Below, in pieces: positions 1 to 5,106 of a stretch of DNA of 6,065 bases. Position 1 is the stretch's first letter; each line of letters starts with the position of its first letter. The DNA is from Eisenbergiella intestinigallinarum (GTDB lineage Bacteria; Bacillota; Clostridia; Lachnospirales; Lachnospiraceae): the NCBI GenBank assembly GCA_019120115.1, contig DWVS01000164.1, positions 1 to 6,065 on the forward strand, given 5' to 3'. The notes beneath the pieces are model-generated. The model saw only the letters and a program-made list of their open reading frames with translations, made no database searches and was not told the origin of the DNA. A program made the translations under genes and the position numbers.

Positions 1-181
1 AGACGGTATGCTGGTCGGTTAAAAGTTTTCCGGCATTTGTGAGGCAGCCGTTTTTATCCGCTAACCCGAAGGAAATATAATCAGACGGCTCAAAGCGGTT
101 TCCGGTACGTTCCCGGTAAGTGGCTTCCAAAAGAGTGAAGCTGTAGTCGGATTTCTTTTCACGAGAAAAATAATATAAATT
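1..181 (-). pseudogene. Truncated Schlafen/AlbA_2-type ATP-binding protein gene (interior fragment, runs off the window)
   Basis: Read on the minus strand, the frame is open from an in-frame TAA at 184-182 to the window edge. It encodes a segment with key pieces SDYSFTLLEATYRERTG, then PSDYISFGLAD, then GCLTNAGKLLTDQHTV. I recognise this as the linker between the N-terminal AlbA_2 (Schlafen-type) domain and the C-terminal HATPase-like domain of the bacterial 'ATP-binding/putative transcriptional regulator' family common in Lachnospiraceae. Recognisable sequence begins near position 165. Between there and the stop no ATG, GTG or TTG occurs, and the sequence upstream is AT-rich non-coding DNA. 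The AlbA_2 half is therefore missing and this is a 5'-truncated remnant. The members I remember are roughly 450-500 residues. The family's role is poorly defined (nucleic-acid binding or regulation). The family call is from memory of homologues. The 3' part lies outside the window, so its integrity is unknown. Confidence 0.72.
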
Positions 182-252
182 TTACTTATTTTTAATATAA
201 TAAATATTGATTTTACTTATGATGTGCGATAGGATATAATCATGAAGTAAAA
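179..252. repeat. Repeated TTTTACTT motifs around the purA promoter
   Basis: An 11-bp word, ATTTTACTTAT, occurs at 179-189 and 210-220, 31 bp apart (about three helical turns). Its core TTTTACTT occurs again inverted (AAGTAAAA) at 245-252. The block TAATATAA is also duplicated (171-178 and 193-200), so the first two copies may come from a local duplication. The second copy overlaps the -35 of the promoter at 212-240, and the inverted copy is at the expected transcription start. These could be operator half-sites for an unidentified regulator or simply low-complexity AT-rich DNA. Confidence 0.4.
212..240 (+). promoter_or_regulatory. Sigma-A promoter upstream of purA
   Basis: The -35 is TTTACT at 212-217 (4 of 6 to consensus) and the -10 is a perfect TATAAT at 235-240, with a 17-bp spacer. 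It lies in an AT-rich stretch and points towards purA, so transcription should start near 247. No other good promoter is visible between here and the purA start at 432. The operon therefore probably depends on this one and on reading through the hairpin that follows. Confidence 0.7.
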
Positions 253-258
253 GACAGG

Positions 259-301
259 AAAGCGGGTTTTTTACACAGACGGGTAGAAAATCCGCTTTTT
301 T
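259..301 (+). terminator. Intrinsic terminator / attenuator in the purA leader
   Basis: The arms 259-274 and 283-298 pair over 16 bp. The core is AAAGCGGG with the matching TCCGCTTT, and there are two G-U pairs and an 8-nt loop. The stem base runs into six T residues (296-301), the classic Rho-independent layout. It starts only about 12 nt after the predicted transcription start, and no plus-strand gene precedes it. It therefore looks like a leader attenuator for purA rather than the end of an upstream gene. A possible competing pairing is ATCCGC (290-295) with GCGGAT (336-341), which would open the terminator. That antiterminator is short and speculative. Confidence 0.65.
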
Positions 302-323
302 AAGACTTTGCGATGTTGCTGAT

Positions 324-428
324 GCGGCAGGAAAGGCGGATGAAAACTGCCGTTTTCATCTTGGAAATTGCACCGATGTGCAATTTCTCATGATTTGGAT
401 GCCGCCTGTGGCGGCAGGAAAAGAGGTA
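324..428 (+). repeat. Modular hairpin repeat element, copy A (purA leader)
   Basis: Three perfect hairpins follow each other: 339-360 (9-bp stem GATGAAAAC, loop TGCC), 364-387 (10-bp stem GAAATTGCAC, loop CGAT) and 400-416 (7-bp stem TGCCGCC, loop TGT). GCGGCAGGAAA occurs at both ends (324-334 and 411-421). The right end runs into GAGGT, the Shine-Dalgarno of purA. The same arrangement (GCGGC-GGAAA, GGCGGATGAAA hairpin, TGGGAA, GC-rich hairpin, GAGGT) recurs before the recombinase gene at 5016-5102, without the middle hairpin. None of the stems is followed by a T-run, so these are not terminators. It is probably a dispersed REP/MITE-like palindromic element. Confidence 0.6.
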
Positions 429-431
429 AAA

Positions 432-1724
432 ATGGTAAAAGCGGTTGTTGGAGCAAACTGGGGAGACGAAGGAAAGGGTAAGATCACGGATATGCTTGCC
501 CGTGAAGCCGACATCGTCATCCGTTTTCAGGGAGGAGCGAACGCGGGACACACGATCGTGAACGATTACGGAAAGTTCGCGCTGCATACGCTTCCGTCCG
601 GCGTATTCTACGGACATACCACCAGCATTATCGGAAACGGCGTCGCGCTCAATATTCCGATTCTGGTGAACGAGATCAAATCCATCACGGACAGAGGCGT
701 ACCGGCGCCGAAGATTCTGGTGTCCGACCGGGCGCAGGTGGTGATGCCCTATCACATCCTGTTCGATCAGTACGAGGAGGAGAGACTGGGCGGAAAATCC
801 TTCGGCTCCACCAAATCCGGCATCGCGCCGTTTTATTCAGATAAATATGCCAAGATCGGCTTCCAGGTCTGCGAGCTGTTCGATGAGGAAGGACTGCGGG
901 AGAAGCTGGAGCGCGTGTGCGCCACCAAGAACGTGCTGCTGGAGCACTTATATCACAAGCCCCTGCTCGATGTGGATGAGCTGTACAACACGATGATGGA
1001 ATATAAGGAAATGATCGCGCCCTATGTGTGCGACACCTCCCGTTTCCTGGACGAGGCGCTGAAGGAAGGAAAGAACATCCTGCTGGAGGGACAGCTGGGA
1101 ACTCTGAAGGACCCGGATCACGGCATCTATCCCATGGTGACCTCTTCCTCCACGCTGGCGGCCTATGGCGCGATCGGCGCCGGAATTCCTCCCTATGAGA
1201 TCAAACAGGTGATCACCGTCTGCAAGGCTTATTCCTCTGCGGTCGGGGCGGGAGCCTTCGTATCCGAGATTTTCGGAGAGGAAGCGGATGAATTGAGACG
1301 CCGCGGCGGAGACGGCGGAGAGTACGGGGCGACCACGGGACGGCCGCGCCGCATGGGCTGGTTTGACTGTGTGGCTTCCAGATACGGCTGCCGTCTGCAG
1401 GGAACCACGGATGTGGCCTTTACGGTGCTGGATGTGCTGGGCTATCTGGATGAGATCCCCGTCTGCGTGGGCTATGAGGTGGACGGCGAGGTGACGGAGG
1501 AGTTCCCCGTAACCTGGAAGCTGGAAAAGGCAAAGCCGGTGCTTACGACCCTGCCCGGATGGAAGTGCGAGATCCGCGGCATTAAGAAATATGAGGATCT
1601 TCCGGAGAACTGCCGGAAGTATGTGGAGTTCGTGGAGCAGCACATCGGTTATCCGATCACCATGATCAGCAACGGCCCTGGCAGAGACGACATCATCTAT
1701 CGGGAAAGCCCGCTGAAAAAATAA
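432..1724 (+). CDS. purA: Adenylosuccinate synthase (adenylosuccinate synthetase)
   Basis: This enzyme joins IMP and aspartate using GTP to give adenylosuccinate, the first committed step from IMP to AMP, in the cytoplasm. The protein is 430 residues, the normal family length (E. coli about 432). The N-terminal phosphate-binding loop reads GDEGKGK at residues 11-17, with catalytic Asp12 and, in GGANAGHT, catalytic His40. Further family marks are GSTKSGIAPFYSDK, DHGIYPMVTSS, GEYGATTGRPRRMGWFD, and the C-terminal GPGRDD. ATG 432 is chosen because GAGGT (424-428) sits just upstream and homology starts at MVKAVVGANWGDEG. A GTG at 378 would add 18 unrelated residues that span a leader hairpin. One oddity: the usual EGAQG segment is EGQLG here (219-223), so Leu222 replaces a Gln that contacts IMP in the E. 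coli enzyme. I believe this marks a Clostridia clade. It is the first gene of an operon with the next two. Confidence 0.96.
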   Translation: MVKAVVGANWGDEGKGKITDMLAREADIVIRFQGGANAGHTIVNDYGKFALHTLPSGVFYGHTTSIIGNGVALNIPILVNEIKSITDRGVPAPKILVSDRAQVVMPYHILFDQYEEERLGGKSFGSTKSGIAPFYSDKYAKIGFQVCELFDEEGLREKLERVCATKNVLLEHLYHKPLLDVDELYNTMMEYKEMIAPYVCDTSRFLDEALKEGKNILLEGQLGTLKDPDHGIYPMVTSSSTLAAYGAIGAGIPPYEIKQVITVCKAYSSAVGAGAFVSEIFGEEADELRRRGGDGGEYGATTGRPRRMGWFDCVASRYGCRLQGTTDVAFTVLDVLGYLDEIPVCVGYEVDGEVTEEFPVTWKLEKAKPVLTTLPGWKCEIRGIKKYEDLPENCRKYVEFVEQHIGYPITMISNGPGRDDIIYRESPLKK

Positions 1725-1733
1725 GAGGAAAGC

Positions 1734-2660
1734 ATGGTTCAGAATCTGGAATATTACAAGGTATTCTGCCACGTGGCCCGCTGCGGTTCCCTCACTCTGG
1801 CGGCGCGGGAACTTTCCATCAGCCAGCCGGCTGTGAGCCAGTCGATCCGGCTTCTGGAAGCATCCGTGGGCGCGAAGCTGTTCGTGCGCAGCACCAAGGG
1901 CGTGAAGCTCACGAGAGAAGGGGAGCTGCTGTATGAATATGTGGAAAAGGGCTATGAGCAGATCGAGCTGGGCGAGAGAAAACTGAAACAGATGATGAAT
2001 CTGGAGCTGGGAGAAATTCACATCGGAGCGTCTGACATGACGCTCCGCTTTTTCCTTCTGCCCTATCTGGAACGTTTTCACGAGCTCTGTCCCAAAATCC
2101 GGATTGTCGTGAGCAACGCGCCCACGCCGGAAACGCTCTCTTCGCTCAGAAGCGGAAAAATTGACTTCGGGGTGGTGAGCACGCCCTTTGACGGGGAGGG
2201 CCTGCACTGGGAAAAGGTGCAGGAAATTGAGGACATTTTTGTGGCGGGCAGGCGCTTTATTCAGTATAAAAACAGGATGCTGGATTTAAAGGAGCTGGAG
2301 CGCCTGCCTCTCATTCTTCTGGAAAAAAACACCAGCACCCGTAGCTATATGGACCGTTTCCTGCTGGAAAACAGGGTGCAGGTGGCCCCGGAATTTGAAC
2401 TCGCAACCAGCGACATGATCGTCCAGTTCGCACTCCGTTCCCTGGGTGTGGGAAATGTGGTGCGGTCTTTCGCCGAGCGGGAGCTGGCAGACGGGACGCT
2501 GTTTGAGCTGCGCTTTAACAAAATGATTCCGAAACGCCATTTCTGCGTGGTGACGGCGGACAGAGGAGAGCCCACCGCAGCGGCGAAAAGGATGCTGGAG
2601 CTGATCCGCACAAAGGATCTGCCGGAAAGGAACGGAAATGATTCGTACGATTATTTTTGA
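1734..2660 (+). CDS. LysR-family transcriptional regulator
   Basis: A 308-residue protein of typical LysR length. Residues 1-62 form the winged helix-turn-helix, with the hallmark stretches GSLTLAARELSISQPAVSQS, IRLLEASVGAKLFVR and LTREGELL. A linker helix (to about 88) follows, then a two-lobed periplasmic-binding-like effector domain (about 90-295: EIHIGASDMTLRFFLLPYL, IDFGVVSTPF, LGVGNVV). Such proteins bind DNA as dimers or tetramers and respond to a small molecule. The effector here cannot be read from sequence. ATG 1734 follows the purA stop by 9 nt, with AGAGG at 1724-1728 as ribosome binding site, and its own 3' end overlaps the HAD gene by 23 nt. It is therefore probably co-transcribed with both, which is unlike the usual divergent LysR-target layout. 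Its target could be its own operon or the transporter operon facing it. Family call is firm, regulon unknown. Confidence 0.93.
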   Translation: MVQNLEYYKVFCHVARCGSLTLAARELSISQPAVSQSIRLLEASVGAKLFVRSTKGVKLTREGELLYEYVEKGYEQIELGERKLKQMMNLELGEIHIGASDMTLRFFLLPYLERFHELCPKIRIVVSNAPTPETLSSLRSGKIDFGVVSTPFDGEGLHWEKVQEIEDIFVAGRRFIQYKNRMLDLKELERLPLILLEKNTSTRSYMDRFLLENRVQVAPEFELATSDMIVQFALRSLGVGNVVRSFAERELADGTLFELRFNKMIPKRHFCVVTADRGEPTAAAKRMLELIRTKDLPERNGNDSYDYF

Positions 2661-3240
2661 CATTGGAAACGTGCTGACGGTGTTCGGCTGGAAAAATTTC
2701 CTGAAAAGCTTCGGCTTTGACGCTGAGACGGAAGAAAAGGTGGCAAAGGCCACCATGGACAATCCCTTCTGGAATGAATTTGACAGAGGGATGCTGAACG
2801 AAGAGGAAATGCTCGCCGGATTCATCCGCAACGACCCGTCCGTGGAAAAGGAGATTCGTCAGATTTATGAGAATCTGCACGGCATCCTGACGAAGGCGGA
2901 CTACGCCATTCCCTGGATCAAAGAGCTGAAGGAGAAGGGGTATCAGGTGCTGGTGCTCTCCAATTTTTCTGACAAGGTGGCCCGGGAGAACCCGGACGCG
3001 CTGGATTTCCTGGAATACGTGGACGGCGGGATCCTGTCCTATCAGGACGGCGTGATCAAGCCCGATCCGGCGATTTACCGCCTGCTGCTGGACCGTTACG
3101 GTCTGAATCCGGAGGAATGCGTATTCCTGGACGACATTCAGAAGAATCTGGACGCGGCGAAGGCGTTTGGAATCCACACGATTCTCTTCCGGAGCATGGA
3201 GCAGGCCAGGGAGGAGCTGCGCGCGCTGGGGGTAGAGTGA
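2638..3240 (+). CDS. HAD-superfamily hydrolase, YihX-like phosphatase subfamily
   Basis: A 200-residue soluble protein with the four HAD motifs. Motif I is FDIGNVL (nucleophile Asp8); motif II is LSNFS (Ser108); motif III is the lysine of VIKPDP (Lys141); motif IV is FLDD (Asp165, Asp166). The helical cap between residues 15 and 85 is of the small C1 type. The residue two after the nucleophile is Gly10, not the general-acid Asp of most HAD phosphatases. This DxGNV form is typical of the YihX / epoxide-hydrolase-N-like branch, whose E. coli member dephosphorylates glucose-1-phosphate. The substrate here is not determinable. ATG 2638 has AAAGGA at 2626-2631 with 6-nt spacing and overlaps the end of the LysR gene by 23 nt, suggesting translational coupling. 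It ends one base before the convergent small membrane protein gene. Confidence 0.9.
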   Translation: MIRTIIFDIGNVLTVFGWKNFLKSFGFDAETEEKVAKATMDNPFWNEFDRGMLNEEEMLAGFIRNDPSVEKEIRQIYENLHGILTKADYAIPWIKELKEKGYQVLVLSNFSDKVARENPDALDFLEYVDGGILSYQDGVIKPDPAIYRLLLDRYGLNPEECVFLDDIQKNLDAAKAFGIHTILFRSMEQAREELRALGVE

Positions 3241-3241
3241 G

Positions 3242-3484
3242 TTATTGATTCTCCTCTTTTTCCTCTTTCCGTTCCTTGATCTGCTGATACAGCCAGATAT
3301 AGATCCATAGCAGGATCGGCAGGCCGATGGTGGCAACCAGGCAGGCCTGGAAAAGTCTGTCCCATCCCGGGAAATCCAGAAGCGCCACGATCAGAGTAGC
3401 AACATACATCCCCACAAGCAGTACGACGCAGATCATTGCTGCGACCTGCTTTGGGGATATTTTTTTGTCTTTCTTTTCTTTCAT
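3242..3484 (-). CDS. Small two-helix membrane protein, function unknown
   Basis: An 80-residue protein with a lysine-rich N-terminus (MKEKKDKK), two hydrophobic helices at about 13-36 and 43-66 joined by a short DFPGWDR loop, and a highly charged tail (KERKEEKEENQ). The charge pattern predicts both ends inside the cell. I chose ATG 3484 because GGAG (3495-3492) lies seven bases before it. An in-frame ATG at 3496 would give 84 residues but lacks a Shine-Dalgarno. The start is 17 nt after the MFS transporter stop on the same strand, so the two are very likely one transcript. I remember similar two-helix proteins in Lachnospiraceae but no named function. It may be an accessory or stability factor for the transporter, which is inference from context only. 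Its stop is separated from the convergent HAD stop by one base. Confidence 0.78.
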   Translation of the reverse strand: MKEKKDKKISPKQVAAMICVVLLVGMYVATLIVALLDFPGWDRLFQACLVATIGLPILLWIYIWLYQQIKERKEEKEENQ

Positions 3485-3501
3485 GATAATCTCCATTCGA
3501 A

Positions 3502-4785
3502 TCAGTCGTCCACGTCGAAGGCCTCCAGCCTGCTTTTCTTCGGAAGCGGTCTGCTGTCTCCGTGCCGGACGAACAGCATGGTGAAGAAGGCGATGACGAC
3601 GAAAAAGGCGGCATAGGGGAACAGAATGAAGTACCCCACATGCTCCAGCAGAAAGCCGGAGAGAATCGGGGTGACGATCTGCGCCGCCATGGAAAAAGTG
3701 TAATAGAAGCCCGTAAATTTTCCGATGTCGCTTCCTTTACTCATTTCCACCACCATGGGATAGGAATTCACGTTGATGGCGGCCCAGGCTACGCCCACCA
3801 GAGCGAACAGGCCGTTGATCCAGATATGATATTCCTTCACTGCCGCGCCGATGGCGAACATGGAGGCCAGAAGGACGACACCGCCCAGAATCGTCTTTTT
3901 TCTCCCCACTCTGGAGGCGATGGAACCAACCGGAATGTAGGAAAGTATGGCGGCCGCCGTAGCGATCAGCAGACAGTTGGCGAAGCCGCCGCCCTGAATG
4001 CCCCAGTAGATCTGTGCGTACCGGGAAAAGGCTGTGGTGACCGCGTTATAGCCCATGAACCAGCAGGCCACCGAGATCAGGATGAGGACCAGACTCCTTC
4101 GTACCGCGGGATCAAGGGTGGTTTTGGCAGGAGCTTCGTCCGCTTCTTCCGTTTCCGAAAGCCCGGCGTCGATTTTCTCCCGTTCTGTCCGCAGCGGATT
4201 TTCCCGTATCTTCCATAATAAGAGGAGAACAGAAAAGACCATTACTGCTGCCACAATAAGGAAAATGGGGAAATAATCCGGCTTTCCCTCTTTGGGAACA
4301 AGGGCGGAAATCAGGATCAGGGAGATTACGCCTCCCACTGCCCCCATCAGGTTGATGATGGCGTTGGCCTTTGAACGGAGCGGCTTCGGCGTCACATCAG
4401 GCATCAGGGAAACAGCCGGGGAACGGTAGCTTCCCATGGCGATGAGGGTCACAAAAAGGGCCGTTACGAACAGAGCGAGAGACCCGATGTTGTCCGCAAA
4501 AGGCAGAAACAGCATGGCGATGACAGCTGCCGCGGTTCCGCACAGGATGAAGGGCATCCGCCGGCCAATCCGCGTGTGCAGCCGGTCAGAAAGGCTGCCA
4601 AACAGCGGAAGCATGAACACTGCGAGCACGTTGTCGATGGCCATGATGCCGCCTGAAATGGTGTCGCTGACCTGGAAAGTGTTTTTCAGAATCAGTGGAA
4701 TCAGGCTGTCGTAGAGCTGCCAGAAGGCGCTGATGGACAGAAAGGCTAGACCGACCAGAATCGTCCGTCTGGTATTCAGTTTCAT
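3502..4785 (-). CDS. MFS transporter, SLC45 / glycoside-cation-symporter-like
   Basis: A 427-residue integral membrane protein with about 12 hydrophobic helices in two halves, divided by a charged loop (about 192-229, rich in Glu, Asp and Lys). Motif A between helices 2 and 3 is clear: GSLSDRLHTRIGRRMP (63-78). The counterpart in the second half is GSIASRVGRKKTIL (287-300). The segment from YRSPAVSLMPDVTP to RSKANAIINLMG (120-147) is characteristic of the SLC45-like sucrose/proton-symporter branch as I know it. The probable role is therefore proton-coupled uptake of a sugar or glycoside, but substrate is not readable. ATG 4785 is supported by AAGGAG at 4800-4795 and by homology starting here. 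The same frame stays open far upstream, but that part is antisense to the recombinase gene. It is the first gene of a pair with the small membrane protein. No sugar-cleaving enzyme lies next to it in the window. Confidence 0.9.
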   Translation of the reverse strand: MKLNTRRTILVGLAFLSISAFWQLYDSLIPLILKNTFQVSDTISGGIMAIDNVLAVFMLPLFGSLSDRLHTRIGRRMPFILCGTAAAVIAMLFLPFADNIGSLALFVTALFVTLIAMGSYRSPAVSLMPDVTPKPLRSKANAIINLMGAVGGVISLILISALVPKEGKPDYFPIFLIVAAVMVFSVLLLLWKIRENPLRTEREKIDAGLSETEEADEAPAKTTLDPAVRRSLVLILISVACWFMGYNAVTTAFSRYAQIYWGIQGGGFANCLLIATAAAILSYIPVGSIASRVGRKKTILGGVVLLASMFAIGAAVKEYHIWINGLFALVGVAWAAINVNSYPMVVEMSKGSDIGKFTGFYYTFSMAAQIVTPILSGFLLEHVGYFILFPYAAFFVVIAFFTMLFVRHGDSRPLPKKSRLEAFDVDD

Positions 4786-4818
4786 AGGAAAAATCTCCTT
4801 TCTTTCATTTTCTCTTCC

Positions 4819-4847
4819 ATGATAGCCCATAAGCCGGGAAAGGGCAA
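4819..4847 (-). promoter_or_regulatory. Promoter of the MFS transporter operon
   Basis: On the minus strand the -35 is TTGCCC (4847-4842, 4 of 6) and the -10 is TATCAT (4824-4819, 5 of 6), with a 17-bp spacer. Transcription would start near 4812, giving a short leader of about 27 nt that contains the AAGGAG ribosome binding site (4800-4795). No obvious operator palindrome overlaps it. Confidence 0.6.
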
Positions 4848-5106
4848 TGAATTTTTTGAGGAGGAAATATCTGGAAAACCATAAAAATGTTGTATACTTT
4901 TTTAGAAAACTGTTGTGGAAAAAGACGGGGCATCCGGGCGGAACAGGAATATCCCTGCCAATGCACCAGGATATGCATAAAAAAAGCAGAGCCGGGCATC
5001 CCAATAACAGAAGAAAATGCCGCTGAAGCGGCGGAAAATGAGGCGGATGAAATCCAGTGGATTTCATCCTGGGAATGCTGCTGAAGCGGCGGAAAATGAG
5101 GTAGGT
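4848..5106 (+). promoter_or_regulatory. Recombinase upstream region with a candidate -10
   Basis: This is the plus-strand side of the divergent region between the transporter and the recombinase. A TATACT at 4893-4898 is a plausible -10, but no good -35 is found 16-18 bp before it, so the promoter is weak or needs an activator. If used, it gives a leader of about 200 nt that includes the hairpin repeat at 5016-5102. GGGCATCC occurs twice (4928-4935 and 4994-5001). A purine-rich GAGGAGG at 4859-4865 looks like a ribosome binding site but has no start codon at the right distance. A 65-codon open frame at 4887-5084 runs through here without a usable ribosome binding site and is not called as a gene. 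Confidence 0.3.
5016..5102 (+). repeat. Modular hairpin repeat element, copy B (recombinase leader)
   Basis: A 28-bp unit occurs at 5016-5043 and 5074-5101 with a single C/T difference (5021 versus 5079). Each contains a small GC-rich hairpin with a TGAA loop (5019-5032 and 5077-5090). Between them is a perfect 11-bp-stem hairpin, GGATGAAATCC with loop AGT (5045-5069). The second unit ends in GAGGT (5098-5102), the Shine-Dalgarno of the recombinase. The order of motifs matches the purA leader element at 324-428, with the middle 24-nt hairpin missing. Confidence 0.65.

Noticed and set aside
212..431. Purine riboswitch or PurR-box control of purA
   Set aside because: I find no conserved purine-aptamer loops or three-way junction and no CCGAAC-type PurBox pair. 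The hairpins are simple tandem stems.
948..2207. Long minus-strand open frame opposite purA and the LysR gene (419 codons)
   Set aside because: It is the antisense shadow of two clearly recognised genes, its product is rich in His, Arg and Gln without any family motif, and it crosses their boundary.
2515..3336. Minus-strand open frame of 273 codons opposite the HAD gene
   Set aside because: It is antisense to a well-supported HAD gene, with low-complexity basic composition and no recognisable domain.
4887..5084. Plus-strand 65-codon frame rich in Cys (ending ECC) upstream of the recombinase
   Set aside because: No ribosome binding site at a suitable distance. The second half is simply translated repeat, and it ends within the second repeat unit. 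It could be a leader peptide but nothing supports that.
5016..5101. Two 28-bp repeats separated by 30 bp, resembling a minimal CRISPR array
   Set aside because: Only two units, the 'spacer' is a perfect hairpin of the repeat element, the layout is shared with the purA leader, and no cas gene is present.
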